Origin: Rhodococcus sp. KRD197
Lineage (GTDB): Bacteria > Actinomycetota > Actinomycetes > Mycobacteriales > Mycobacteriaceae
Reading direction: 5' to 3'
DNA: 64,000 nt
NCBI RefSeq assembly: GCF_017168235.1
Contig: NZ_JABFAO010000002.1
Span: forward strand, 186,001-250,000
Part shown: positions 1-8,938 of the stretch, piece by piece
How the letters are laid out: every line of letters starts with the position of its first letter
How positions within the stretch are numbered: the stretch's first letter is position 1
Made by a program: the position numbers and the translations under genes
The notes under the pieces: model-generated
Seen by the model: only the letters and a program-made list of their open reading frames with translations
Database searches by the model: none
Told to the model about the DNA's origin: nothing

Positions 1-516
1 ACCGGTGAGAAGGCCGACATCGCGCGTATGTTCGCCGACCAACGGACCAACTACCTCTATACGGTCGACGGCATCACCGACGAGCAGGCGAGGCTGCGAA
101 CCACTGTCAGCGAACTCACCCTCGGCGGGCTGCTCAACCATGTGATCAACAATGAGCGTTCGTGGATGAAGGTCATCGCCGAAATGGACGAGACCGCCGA
201 GTTCGACGTATCTCGGATGGGCACCGAGTACGTGATGGCCGCCGGCGATACCGTCGCGGGACTACGTGAGGAGTACTCCCGCGTCGCGCAGGCCACCGAG
301 GCCGCTCTCGCCGACTTGGACCTCGACGCCCAGGTCCCACTCCCGACGGCACCGTGGGCACCTGTTCGCACGTACCAGTCGGTGCGGTTCACGCTGCTGC
401 ACATTCTCCGCGAGATGGCCCAGCATGCAGGTCACGCCGACATCATCCGGGAGTCCCTCGACGGCGGCAACACGACGATGCGCATGGCGGGAGCGGGAGT
501 GGAGCCTGCGGAATGA
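1..516 (+). CDS. DinB/DUF664 family protein, 5' end outside the window
   Basis: The reading frame is open from base 1, and residues typical of this family (TGEKADI) lie before the first internal ATG at position 28, so the true start is upstream and the gene is partial. The visible 171 residues carry the family pattern SELTLGGLLNHV near the N-terminus and a histidine-rich segment (HILREMAQHAGHADIIRE) near the C-terminus. In DinB-fold proteins such histidines usually bind a metal ion. These proteins are four-helix cytoplasmic bundles, often thiol S-transferases, but the substrate here is unknown. It precedes an SDR gene on the same strand by 20 bp, so the two may be co-transcribed. Confidence 0.85.
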   Translation, partial: TGEKADIARMFADQRTNYLYTVDGITDEQARLRTTVSELTLGGLLNHVINNERSWMKVIAEMDETAEFDVSRMGTEYVMAAGDTVAGLREEYSRVAQATEAALADLDLDAQVPLPTAPWAPVRTYQSVRFTLLHILREMAQHAGHADIIRESLDGGNTTMRMAGAGVEPAE

Positions 517-536
517 CCATTCGCTAAGTTGGCAGT

Positions 537-1214
537 ATGACTTCAACGGCTCTGGTGACGGGTGCCAGCCGAGGTCTCGGCGCGGCGATCGCACGGAAAC
601 TCGCGTCCGATCACCACGTCTATCTCGGTGGACGCTCGGCGGAATCGCTCGGTTCCATTGCCGCCGAACTCCCGGAAGCGACGGCATGGCCGGTGGATCT
701 GACGGACCATGCCGCCGTTGTGGGCGCGGCAGCGTCGTTCGACTCTTTGAACGTGCTCGTCCACAACGCGGGCGTCGCAGCCTTGGGCACCGTTCAAGAG
801 TCCTCGATCGAGGACTGGCGGTCGCAGTTCGAGAGCAATGTTCTTGCTGTCGTTGCGTTGACGCAGGCTCTGCTTCCTGCGTTGCGGAAGGTCAATGGTC
901 ATGTCGTCCTGATCAATTCGGGTGCGGGGTTGCGTGTCAATCCGGGCTGGGGCGCGTATGCGGCGTCGAAATTCGCGCTGCGGGCGTTCGGTGACGCGCT
1001 GCGACAGGAGGAGCCGTCCTTGCGGGTGACCTCGGTGCACCCGGGTCGGATCGACACCGACATGCAGAGGGCGATCGTCGAGCACGAGGGTAAGGAGTAC
1101 GACGGCGGACAGTTCCTTCGAGCCGACACCGTCGCGCTTGCGGTCCGCAATGCCATCGACACTCCGGCTGATGCGCACCCGACGGAGCTGGTGCTCAAGC
1201 CTGTTCGCCGGTAG
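537..1214 (+). CDS. SDR family oxidoreductase
   Basis: A 225-residue classical short-chain dehydrogenase/reductase. The N-terminal cofactor motif TGASRGLGAAIA is followed by LVHNAGVA (the NAG element) and the catalytic YAASK motif after GWGA. Length matches the short end of the classical family. The basic residue in the Gly motif and GGRSAE after the second strand suggest NADP(H) preference, which is inference. The substrate cannot be read from sequence. It sits 20 bp downstream of the DinB-like gene and is followed by a 60-bp inverted repeat that could end transcription. Confidence 0.9.
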   Translation: MTSTALVTGASRGLGAAIARKLASDHHVYLGGRSAESLGSIAAELPEATAWPVDLTDHAAVVGAAASFDSLNVLVHNAGVAALGTVQESSIEDWRSQFESNVLAVVALTQALLPALRKVNGHVVLINSGAGLRVNPGWGAYAASKFALRAFGDALRQEEPSLRVTSVHPGRIDTDMQRAIVEHEGKEYDGGQFLRADTVALAVRNAIDTPADAHPTELVLKPVRR

Positions 1215-1221
1215 CCCTCCC

Positions 1222-1281
1222 GCTGAAATCGAAGTTACGTCGCAGTTTGTGCCGGTTTTCGTACACAACCTCGATCTCGGC
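1222..1281. repeat. 60-bp inverted-repeat element, copy A
   Basis: The 15-bp outer arms are GCTGAAATCGAAGTT and AACCTCGATCTCGGC. They are imperfectly inverted and separated by 30 bp. The length and arms match two further copies at 1838 and 3251. The middle part matches those copies best when this one is reversed (it contains GTGTACGAAA on the minus strand). It lies 8 bp after the SDR stop codon and could form a hairpin in RNA. Confidence 0.75.
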
Positions 1282-1377
1282 GCTGCGGCGCTGCAGCTCG
1301 CCGACGGTCCGGTGAACGGCAGCTTTCGATATGCGAAACCCTTCGACGAGCTGTAAAAGCGGACATATCCTCGGTAC

Positions 1378-1803
1378 ATGCCACTGTCGAAATCCGAGCG
1401 TGAAGAGTTTCTCTCCGAGCCGCACATCGCGGCACTGTCGGTGTTCGCTGGAGCCGAGCGCGGCCCGCTGACCGTCCCTATCTGGTACCAGTACACGCCC
1501 GGCGGCGAGGCGTGGGTGCTGACCGGAAAGACGTCCAAGAAGGCCGAGTTGATCCGCGCTGCAGGCACTTTCAGCCTCATGGTCGAACGCGTGGAGCCGA
1601 CTGTTCGATACGTCTCTGTCGACGGGCCCGTCCTGCGCGAAGTACCCGGCACGGCGGATCAGTTGCGTGAGATGGCTGCCCGCTACCTCGAGCCCGAGAA
1701 GGTGGACGGCTACCTCGAGTTCGCGAACAGTCAGCTCGAAGAGAACGTCGTGTTCTACCTCGAACCGAAGTACTGGTTGTCCGCGGATTTGGGCGCAATC
1801 TAG
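1378..1803 (+). CDS. Pyridoxamine 5'-phosphate oxidase family protein
   Basis: A 141-residue protein with the split beta-barrel pattern of the PNPOx-like flavin or F420-binding family. The N-terminal segment ends in HIAALSVF, followed by GPLTVPIWYQYTPGGEAWVLTG, a core typical of small actinobacterial flavin/F420 oxidoreductases. Whether it uses FMN, F420 or heme cannot be decided here. ATG at 1378 is the only start that keeps the first helix intact. It stands alone between two 60-bp inverted repeats and is convergent with the lipase gene. Confidence 0.82.
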   Translation: MPLSKSEREEFLSEPHIAALSVFAGAERGPLTVPIWYQYTPGGEAWVLTGKTSKKAELIRAAGTFSLMVERVEPTVRYVSVDGPVLREVPGTADQLREMAARYLEPEKVDGYLEFANSQLEENVVFYLEPKYWLSADLGAI

Positions 1804-1837
1804 CCGTCAGTTGTCTCCGAACATGTACAGCACCTTC

Positions 1838-1897
1838 GCCGAGATCGAAGTTGTGTACCGAAATCGAACCGAATCGATGCATAACTTCGATCTCGGC
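1838..1897. repeat. 60-bp inverted-repeat element, copy B
   Basis: The 15-bp arms GCCGAGATCGAAGTT and AACTTCGATCTCGGC are exact reverse complements, separated by 30 bp. It sits between the converging ends of the PNPOx-family gene and the lipase gene, where it could act as a two-way terminator. It is the most symmetrical of the three copies. Confidence 0.8.
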
Positions 1898-1913
1898 GCC
1901 GACGGGGTCCGTG

Positions 1914-3173
1914 TCAGGGGACAGGCGTCGGCGCCAGCGAGTTCCCGACGCCGATCACCCCGCAGTTGCTGCGCGTCGGCAGTCCCGCGAAGCGCTCGGT
2001 GAGGAACTGCAAGCCCTGGGCCTCGAAGGGCGCGAAGGCGTCGCCGTGAGTCAACCCGTTGTACTGCGAGTACTGCACATCGACGCCGCGGCCGCAGTAT
2101 TCGTGGGCAAGTCCTTCCACGTCGGCGGTGATCATGACGGTGTCGCCGATCGGATCGGAATGCCCGACGGCCAGGAACATGGGGGTGCTCGGGGTTCCGG
2201 TGCTGCCCATGATGTTGTCGTTGATGGCCTCGACCACCTCGGGAACATCGAGCAGCGAGTTGTACGGGGCTCGCACCATGTCGGCATCGGTCAAGCCGGG
2301 GTAATCGGCTGCGAACTCGGCGATGCACTGGTTCGCAACCTCTTGGATCAACTCTGCCCCGTACTCGGACAGGAATGACGCAGTGTCGAGTCCGTAGGCC
2401 CGTTGGTAGGCGACGATGAGCGCAGGGATCACCCCGGACCAGTTGTCGCTTCCACTGATGTACGGGAGATTGTGCGCGAGGTCGACGGGAAGGCCACCGG
2501 CAGCTGCACCGACGATGTTGAGTTCCGGCGCGTAGTACGGCGCGACCTCGGCGCCCCACTGTGTCGGTACCGAGCCACCCGAGTAGCCGATCAAGCCGAC
2601 GGGGGTGTTCGACGGCAACTGCAGAAACGCCTGAGTAGCGCGGACACCGTCGAGGGCGGCATAGCCAGACTGCCGCCCGATGGTCCATTCCATCTCCTCG
2701 CCCTCGTAATCCGGTGCGACGACGGTGTAGCCGGCCGCGAGATAACCGGCGATGACGGCTTGCTCTGCACCTGCGATTCTGTTGGTCGAACCGCCGCTGA
2801 GGGTGTACGACGGGTCGCACTGAGAACCGAGGGCGTCGTAGGCCATGTGGTAGGAGACGATCTTCGGCGGCCCCGGGATGAGCGGCCTGAGTACCGCGGC
2901 GGCGGTGACGGCTCCGTTGCCCTGCTGGTCGGTGGTGCGATACAGCACCTGCTCACCGGTGATGGGTGTAGTCAGCGTCGGCGTCGAGAACACCATCGGC
3001 CTACTTCGGAGGACCGTTCCCGGCGCGGCGTCGAGCGAACCGTCCCAGCTGTAGAACGGATCGTCGGCGGGGATCGGCGAACCGGGACCCTGGGCCTGCG
3101 CGATGGGCGCAACGAGGGTGACCGAGCCGAGAACGAGGGCAATCGCGGCGAGGACTCGAACGATCAGCGACAT
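1914..3173 (-). CDS. Secreted lipase, LIP family (alpha/beta hydrolase)
   Basis: A 419-residue protein with a clear Sec signal peptide (MSLIVRVLAAIALVLGSVTL, then an AQA-type cleavage site near residue 27). The nucleophile elbow GYSGG lies at residues 196-200 with serine at 198. The segment ALGSQCDPSYTLSGG and the late GHSDP motif, which supplies a candidate aspartate, fit the secretory lipase family (PF03583), known from Candida lipases and common in mycolic-acid bacteria. It likely acts outside the cell on triacylglycerols or wax-type esters. It is transcribed alone on the minus strand, downstream of leuS, with a 60-bp inverted repeat between them. Confidence 0.87.
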   Translation of the reverse strand: MSLIVRVLAAIALVLGSVTLVAPIAQAQGPGSPIPADDPFYSWDGSLDAAPGTVLRSRPMVFSTPTLTTPITGEQVLYRTTDQQGNGAVTAAAVLRPLIPGPPKIVSYHMAYDALGSQCDPSYTLSGGSTNRIAGAEQAVIAGYLAAGYTVVAPDYEGEEMEWTIGRQSGYAALDGVRATQAFLQLPSNTPVGLIGYSGGSVPTQWGAEVAPYYAPELNIVGAAAGGLPVDLAHNLPYISGSDNWSGVIPALIVAYQRAYGLDTASFLSEYGAELIQEVANQCIAEFAADYPGLTDADMVRAPYNSLLDVPEVVEAINDNIMGSTGTPSTPMFLAVGHSDPIGDTVMITADVEGLAHEYCGRGVDVQYSQYNGLTHGDAFAPFEAQGLQFLTERFAGLPTRSNCGVIGVGNSLAPTPVP

Positions 3174-3250
3174 GGGAGATATCTAAGCGCAGCAGACCGA
3201 CAGAAACGGCGACTTCAGTCCAGTCTCACCCTCTACGGGTGGTGCTCGAC

Positions 3251-3310
3251 GTCGAGATCGAGGTTGCGTACGGAAACACGCTCGAATCCGTACACAACCT
3301 CGATCTCGGC
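3251..3310. repeat. 60-bp inverted-repeat element, copy C
   Basis: Arms GTCGAGATCGAGGTT and AACCTCGATCTCGGC enclose 30 bp whose ends (GCGTACGG and CCGTACAC) extend the pairing inward. It lies 12 bp beyond the leuS stop codon on the leuS 3' side and upstream of the lipase start, a place suited to a leuS terminator. The length of 60 bp is the same as in copies A and B. Confidence 0.78.
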
Positions 3311-3322
3311 GGGAGGGGCGGA

Positions 3323-6145
3323 CTACTTCAGAACGATGTTGACCATCCGGCCCGGGATGACGATGACCTTGGTGGGTGCTTTGCCGTCGAGCAGGGCCGT
3401 GATCTTCTCGTCGGCGAGCGCAGTCTTCTCGACCTCACCTACCGAAGAATCGGCGGGCACCGTGATTCGGCTGCGAACCTTGCCGTTGACCTGGATGGGG
3501 TAGTCGACGGTGTCGGCGACGAGCCATTTGGCGTCCACTCGTGGGAACGGTCCGTGCGCGAGCGAACGGTCGTGGCCGAGCCGGCTCCACAGTTCCTCGC
3601 ACAGGTGCGGCGCCATCGGGGCGAGCATCAGCACGAGCGGCTCGACGACGCCGCGTGGGGCACCGTCCGGGTATTCCTTGGTGAGGTGATTGGTCAGCTC
3701 GATGAGCTTGGCTCCGGCCGTATTGTCGCGCAGCGCAATGTAATCCGCTTCCACTCCGTCGATGACGCGGTTGAGTACGCGCAGCGTCTCCTCGGTGGGC
3801 TTGGCGTCGGTGACGCGGACTTCGCCGGTCTCCTCGTCGAGCACCAGACGCCATACGCGCTGCAGGAAACGCTGAGCGCCGACGACGTCCTTGGTGGCCC
3901 ACGGCCGGGAAGTGTCCAGCGGCCCCATCGACATCTCGTACACACGCAGGGTGTCGGCGCCGTACTCGGCGAAGATCTCGTCGGGGGAGACGGAGTTCTT
4001 CAGGCTCTTGCCCATCTTCCCGTACTCGCGGTTGACGGGCTCGCCCTGGTAGAACCAGCTGCCGTCGCGTTCTTCGACTTCCTCGGCCGGGACGTAGACA
4101 CCGCGCGCATCGGTGAATGCATACGCCTGGATGTAGCCCTGGTTGTACAACCGGCGGTACGGCTCACTCGAACTGACGTGGCCCAGATCGAAGAGAACCT
4201 TGTGCCAGAACCGCGCATACATCAGGTGCAGCACAGCGTGCTCCTGCCCGCCGACGTACAGGTCCACCCCACCCGGATCGTTCGGTCCGTGGATCTCCGG
4301 ACGCGGTCCGACCCAGTACTTTTCGTTCTCCGGGTCGACAAAGGTCTCGGTGTTGGTCGGGTCGACGTAGCGCAGCTGATACCACGAACTGCCGGCCCAC
4401 TGCGGCATCACATTGGTGTCGCGGCGGTAGGTCTGCAGGCCGTCACCGAGATCGAGTTCGACATTCACCCAGTCCGACGCCTTGGCCAGGGGCGGTGACG
4501 GCTCGGAGCTCGCGTCCTCGGGATCGAAGGAGACGGGCGCGAAGTCCTCGACCTCCGGAAGCTCAACGGGCAGAGCCGAATCCGGTAGTGCATGCGCGTT
4601 GCCGTCTGCGTCGTAGACGATGGGGAAGGGCTCGCCCCAGTATCGCTGCCGCGCGAACAACCAGTCGCGCAACTTGTACTGAATAGTCCCCTTGCCCTTG
4701 CCTTCTTCTTCGAGACGCGCGATGACCGCTGCCTTGGCCTCGTCGACGGGCATGCCGTCCAAGAAGCCCGAGTTCACCAACGCGCCGTCGCCGACGAAGG
4801 CGGCCTCGGTGATATCGCCACCGGAGATGACCTCGCGAATCGGCAGCTCGAACTTGCTCGCGAACTCCCAGTCACGCTGATCGTGTCCGGGGACAGCCAT
4901 GATGGCGCCGGTGCCGTAGCCGGTGAGCACGTAGTCGGCGATGAACACCGGAACCTGCTCGCCGTTGACCGGGTTCTCGGCGTACGACCCGGTGAAGACG
5001 CCAGTCTTCTCCTTGTTCTCCTGACGCTCGAGATCGGACTTGGCGGCGATGGACGCCCGGTAGGCAGCAATGGCCTCACCCGGACTCGCGGCCCCACCGG
5101 TCCACGACGACGGCACGTCCGCCGGCCATGCGGCAGCGACCAGCCCGTCGACCAATTCGTGCTCGGGAGCGAGCACCACGTAGGTGGCACCGAACAGCGT
5201 GTCCGGCCGGGTGGTGAACACTTCGATTCCGGAGAAAGAGACCTGCGCGCCGCGCGAGCGCCCGATCCAGTTGCTCTGCATCGCCTTGATCTTGGCCGGC
5301 CAGTCCAGGTACTCGAGGTCGTCGATCAGGCGGTCCGAGTAGGCGGTGATACGCATCATCCACTGCCGCAGGTTCTTTCGGAACACCGGGAAGTTGCCGC
5401 GATCACTGCGGCCGTCCGCCGTCACTTCCTCGTTGGCGAGCACGGTACCCAGACCAGGGCACCAGTTGACCATCGAGTTGGACTCGTAGACCAGACGGTA
5501 GGAGTCCAACACGCCGGCCCGCTCGGACGCCGTCAAAGATGCCCAGTCACGTCCGTCCTCCAGCGCGCGCTCTCCCGAGGCGAACGCCGCTTCCAGCTCG
5601 GCGATCGGGCGCGCCTTCGCCTGATCGACGTCGTACCAGGAGTTGAAGATCTGCAGAAAGATCCACTGTGTCCAATGATAGAAATCCACATCCGTCGTCG
5701 CCAGTGATCGACGACGGTCGTGGCCGAGGCCGAGCCGACGCAGCTGGCGCCGCATGTTCGCGATGTTCGCCTCGGTGGTGCTGCGCGGATGCGTGCCGGT
5801 TTGGACGGCGTACTGCTCGGCCGGCAGGCCGAAGGCGTCGTAGCCGAGCGCATGCAAGACGTTGCGTCCGTGCATGCGGTGAAAACGCGCGAACACATCG
5901 GTGGCGATGTAGCCGAGGGGATGTCCCACGTGCAGGCCGCTGCCCGACGGATACGGGAACATGTCCTGGACGAAGAGCTTGTCCTTCGGGACCTCGCCCG
6001 CGAGGGGGCCGACCGGGTTGGGGGCGTCGAACGTGCCCTGCTCTTCCCAGAGATCTTGCCACCGCTGCTCGATTCGACCGGCAACGTCCGCGGTGTAGCG
6101 GTGCTCGGGGACGGACTCGGAGGGCGCTTTGGCTGGATCGGTCAC
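3323..6145 (-). CDS. leuS: Leucyl-tRNA synthetase
   Basis: A 940-residue class I aminoacyl-tRNA synthetase that charges tRNA-Leu with leucine in the cytoplasm. The HIGH-type motif appears as HVGH at residues 72-75 after PYPSGSGL, and the KMSKS-type motif appears as KMGKS. A large editing (CP1) insertion lies between them, containing [12 protein letters not shown]. The C-terminal VNGKVR segment is typical of bacterial LeuS. Length fits the family. The start at 6145 gives a short N-terminal extension before [12 protein letters not shown], as in related actinobacteria. It is divergent from the SdpI gene with about 70 bp between them, and no T-box leader is visible. Confidence 0.97.
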   Translation of the reverse strand: MTDPAKAPSESVPEHRYTADVAGRIEQRWQDLWEEQGTFDAPNPVGPLAGEVPKDKLFVQDMFPYPSGSGLHVGHPLGYIATDVFARFHRMHGRNVLHALGYDAFGLPAEQYAVQTGTHPRSTTEANIANMRRQLRRLGLGHDRRRSLATTDVDFYHWTQWIFLQIFNSWYDVDQAKARPIAELEAAFASGERALEDGRDWASLTASERAGVLDSYRLVYESNSMVNWCPGLGTVLANEEVTADGRSDRGNFPVFRKNLRQWMMRITAYSDRLIDDLEYLDWPAKIKAMQSNWIGRSRGAQVSFSGIEVFTTRPDTLFGATYVVLAPEHELVDGLVAAAWPADVPSSWTGGAASPGEAIAAYRASIAAKSDLERQENKEKTGVFTGSYAENPVNGEQVPVFIADYVLTGYGTGAIMAVPGHDQRDWEFASKFELPIREVISGGDITEAAFVGDGALVNSGFLDGMPVDEAKAAVIARLEEEGKGKGTIQYKLRDWLFARQRYWGEPFPIVYDADGNAHALPDSALPVELPEVEDFAPVSFDPEDASSEPSPPLAKASDWVNVELDLGDGLQTYRRDTNVMPQWAGSSWYQLRYVDPTNTETFVDPENEKYWVGPRPEIHGPNDPGGVDLYVGGQEHAVLHLMYARFWHKVLFDLGHVSSSEPYRRLYNQGYIQAYAFTDARGVYVPAEEVEERDGSWFYQGEPVNREYGKMGKSLKNSVSPDEIFAEYGADTLRVYEMSMGPLDTSRPWATKDVVGAQRFLQRVWRLVLDEETGEVRVTDAKPTEETLRVLNRVIDGVEADYIALRDNTAGAKLIELTNHLTKEYPDGAPRGVVEPLVLMLAPMAPHLCEELWSRLGHDRSLAHGPFPRVDAKWLVADTVDYPIQVNGKVRSRITVPADSSVGEVEKTALADEKITALLDGKAPTKVIVIPGRMVNIVLK

Positions 6146-6216
6146 GCGGACCAGCTTAAGGGGGTGAGCTGGGGCGCTTGGTACGAGGACCTCGGTGAGC
6201 CGTATCCTTACCTACC

Positions 6217-6618
6217 GTGATCGTCGTGTCGATACTGATGTTCGTCCTCGCACTCGTGGTGGGCGTCGTCGCTGCCCTGAGTCTGGTCGGCCGGTTGCCC
6301 CGCAACCGCTGGGCGGGCGTACGCACCGCCGACTCGATGCGCGACGATGCCACCTTCGTCACCGCCAACAAGGTCGCGGGCCCCACCACCGCCGCAGCTG
6401 CAGTGCTCCTGCTCGTCGGAGGCGCCGCCGGCGTCGCGCTGACGGGTGCCGCCGCAGTCGTGGCGGTTATCGCCTCCGCGATCGCCGCGTTGGTCACCGC
6501 AGGCGCTGGGGGATCGATCGGTGCCCGCGTCGCCGCTGCCACTCCGGCAGAGGACGTCGGCGGCTGCGGTCACTCCTGCATTTCCTGCAGTCTCAAGGAC
6601 GCTTGTCAGCCGAGCTGA
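6217..6618 (+). CDS. SdpI/YhfL family membrane protein with cysteine tail
   Basis: A 133-residue protein with several hydrophobic segments. The central pattern NRWAGVRTADSMRD followed by ATFVTANKVAG is the signature of the SdpI domain (PF13630). In Bacillus SdpI confers immunity to the SdpC toxin, but most actinobacterial copies have no known role. The C-terminus ends in a soluble cysteine-rich tail, CGHSCISCSLKDAC, with spacing C-x3-C-x2-C-x5-C, which could bind metal or form disulfides. The next gene, 8 bp downstream, encodes a DUF1648 protein. In Bacillus SdpI the two domains are joined in one chain. Confidence 0.8.
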   Translation: MIVVSILMFVLALVVGVVAALSLVGRLPRNRWAGVRTADSMRDDATFVTANKVAGPTTAAAAVLLLVGGAAGVALTGAAAVVAVIASAIAALVTAGAGGSIGARVAAATPAEDVGGCGHSCISCSLKDACQPS

Positions 6619-6626
6619 GTTCGGTC

Positions 6627-7580
6627 ATGAAAACGAAGACCTTCGACCCGGCAGGCGTCATCTTCGGCGTCGTCGTTCCTGTTCTTGCTGCCGCCCTCGG
6701 TGTGATCGTGGCCAGGCTCTGGAGCGCACGACTGCCTGACCAGATCGCAACCCATTGGTCCGGAACGCAGCCAGACGGTTTCACCAGTCCCACCACCAGC
6801 GCCTGGACACTGGCCATCGTCACAGTGATCGTCGGCGGCGGTTGTAGTGCGGTCGCCGCTCTTGCGCATGCACTTCTGCTGATGCGCCGGACGATGCTGA
6901 TGATCGGCCTGACGGTGGTCGGGCTGATCACCGTGCTGCAGTTGGCGATCCTCGCCCGACAACTCGATGCCACCGACGTCGGCAGTGTCGAAGTGCCCGG
7001 ATGGGCTCTGGGCGTCGGAACCGCGGTCGGCTTCTCTGTCGGACTGCTCGGCGCCTCGCTGTTGCGTGACTACCGAGAACGCGTGCCCGCGGATGCGCCT
7101 CCGCCGGAGGCGCTGCCCCGCGCCGACGAGGAACTGCCGATCATCGAGTCGCTCGGCGCCGGACGCGTCGCACTGGTGGTGCTCTTCGCGATACTCGGCG
7201 CCGGGGCGGCGCTCACGTGTTGGCTCTCGCAGTCCTGGTGGCCGATCGCGATCTTCCTGCCCTTGGCCGTGCTTCCGGTGTCGCTGATGCGCTACGAGCT
7301 GGTCGTCGACCGCTCGGGCCTGCACATCACCAGTCTCGGCATGGCTGCGTTCGATTATTCACTCGACGAGATCACGGGCGCGTCGGTGCGCGAGGTCGAT
7401 CCGTTCGGCGATTTCGGTGGGTGGGGACTGCGCGTGAGAGGACGAGGCAACTACGCGGTGGCCACGGCCAAGGGTCCTGCCGTCTTTGTTACCTTCGCCA
7501 ATGGTGAGAGGCTGACGGTGACGACGCCGAATGCGGATCGAATCGCGGGAGCTTTGAACACGCTGGCATCACAGCGCTGA
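6627..7580 (+). CDS. DUF1648 domain membrane protein
   Basis: A 317-residue membrane protein. Residues about 10-60 carry the DUF1648 pattern LPDQIATHWSGTQPDGF between two membrane segments, and further membrane helices follow at about 65-135 and 190-230. The C-terminal 80 residues form a soluble, PH-like region. An in-frame ATG farther upstream (6195) would overlap the whole SdpI gene, so the ATG at 6627, which follows the SdpI stop by 8 bp, is preferred. The pair is probably one operon. Function unknown; a role in resisting envelope-active peptides is only suggested by the domain pairing. Confidence 0.8.
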   Translation: MKTKTFDPAGVIFGVVVPVLAAALGVIVARLWSARLPDQIATHWSGTQPDGFTSPTTSAWTLAIVTVIVGGGCSAVAALAHALLLMRRTMLMIGLTVVGLITVLQLAILARQLDATDVGSVEVPGWALGVGTAVGFSVGLLGASLLRDYRERVPADAPPPEALPRADEELPIIESLGAGRVALVVLFAILGAGAALTCWLSQSWWPIAIFLPLAVLPVSLMRYELVVDRSGLHITSLGMAAFDYSLDEITGASVREVDPFGDFGGWGLRVRGRGNYAVATAKGPAVFVTFANGERLTVTTPNADRIAGALNTLASQR

Positions 7581-7665
7581 CAAGCCGGGCGCCAGCTCGA
7601 GTGGTTAGGCTCTGCACTGGATCGGGTAGTGGCTGGAGGCAGCAACGAACGAAAAGCGACCGCCG

Positions 7666-8811
7666 ATGAGTCGCGGTCCCGGGGCGCCCCGTGCGGCCAG
7701 CCATCGGCGGACCAACAGTTTCTCGACGAGCACGCTCCTCGAGGAGTGGTACCGCCAACCCTTCGACTACGAGTGGATCGTCGCGCATCGCTCGACGCGT
7801 GGGCTGCAGGCTCCGCTTCGACTCGTTTTCGGCGCAGCCACCCTGCTGTTCGCTGCAACGTCGATTCTGATGCTGTTCAGCTCACAGGGCCCCTCCAGCC
7901 TGATGGCGCAGGCATGGGTCGGGCTGGTGCTACTGGCGCAACTGGCTGTCGCCCTCCGGTGGTTCTTCGGACCGTTGCCGGTTCGGCGCGACTTCATCGC
8001 CTTTGCTCTCTTCGGGGATCTCGGCCTCACCTCGGTGCTTGTGCTCCACGACCCCGACGCGACCCTCTACGGGTGTGCGCTCTTCGTCGTCACAGGCGCG
8101 TTGTTCACCTACTTTCTGTCGCCGCGGTGGCTGCTGGCCCACCTCGTATGGTGTTCCGTGTTCATCACCATCGCGATTGCGCGGGCGGCCCGCTATGGCG
8201 ACGACGACGTTCCGTCCACTCTCGCCGCAGGATTGGTCATTCTTGCTATCAACACCTCCGTTCCGCTTTTCGCACATATCGCTTGGACGGCGATCGGGCT
8301 GGATGCTCGCCGATCCCTCGTCGATCCGCTGACCGGTCTGCTCAATCGGCGGGGACTCGGGGACGCTGCGGAGGACCTGTGGCTGCGAAGCAGGCAGACG
8401 AGTGAGGTGTTCGTCGTCGTGGTGATCGACATCGATCGCTTCAAGGCCGTCAACGACTACTTCGGTCACGACAGCGGAGACCGGGTCATCGCAACAGTCG
8501 CAACTCGGCTGCAAACGCTGTTTGCGGACATCGGTGTGGTTGCGCGAACCGGCGGCGAGGAGTACGTCGTCGTTTTCTCCAGTCCCGCAGGGCAGGTTCA
8601 CGACTTGATCGGCCGAATCGGCCACACTTTGCATCGTCGCGAAGACCACATCCCCATCACGGTCAGTGTGGGTGCGTCGATCGTCTCCAGTGCGGTCGAT
8701 CGCTGGCAGTCGAGCTCGGATGTCCTCACCCGCGCCACCCGAGCAGCGGATTCGATGATGTACCGCGCCAAGTACGGCGGCGGCAACCGGACGGCAACCA
8801 CCGATCTGTGA
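7666..8811 (+). CDS. Membrane-bound diguanylate cyclase (GGDEF protein)
   Basis: A 381-residue protein. Residues about 50-210 contain five to six predicted membrane segments, followed by a GGDEF domain that begins with DPLTGLLNRRG and has the active-site motif GGEEY at 296-300. It should make cyclic di-GMP from two GTP at the inner face of the membrane. The RxxD inhibitory site expected five residues before GGEEY is absent, so classical product inhibition may be lacking. The sensory part resembles the generic multi-pass type seen in mycobacterial DGCs. The gene stands alone. An upstream GTG is possible, but ATG at 7666 is used. Confidence 0.88.
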   Translation: MSRGPGAPRAASHRRTNSFSTSTLLEEWYRQPFDYEWIVAHRSTRGLQAPLRLVFGAATLLFAATSILMLFSSQGPSSLMAQAWVGLVLLAQLAVALRWFFGPLPVRRDFIAFALFGDLGLTSVLVLHDPDATLYGCALFVVTGALFTYFLSPRWLLAHLVWCSVFITIAIARAARYGDDDVPSTLAAGLVILAINTSVPLFAHIAWTAIGLDARRSLVDPLTGLLNRRGLGDAAEDLWLRSRQTSEVFVVVVIDIDRFKAVNDYFGHDSGDRVIATVATRLQTLFADIGVVARTGGEEYVVVFSSPAGQVHDLIGRIGHTLHRREDHIPITVSVGASIVSSAVDRWQSSSDVLTRATRAADSMMYRAKYGGGNRTATTDL

Positions 8812-8938
8812 CCGCGGGTTCGCCGTCCGAGGAATCAACAGCCCGTCCGGGGCGCGAGTTTCGCCTGCAAAGGGTGAGGCGTTCTCGGCTCACCCTCACT
8901 AGCGTCGGGACCGTATCTGCGATCCGTATGGAGGACAC

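Noticed and set aside
6146..6216. Possible T-box or leader upstream of leuS
   Set aside because: The divergent spacer is only about 70 bp, and no antiterminator-like structure or specifier sequence was visible.
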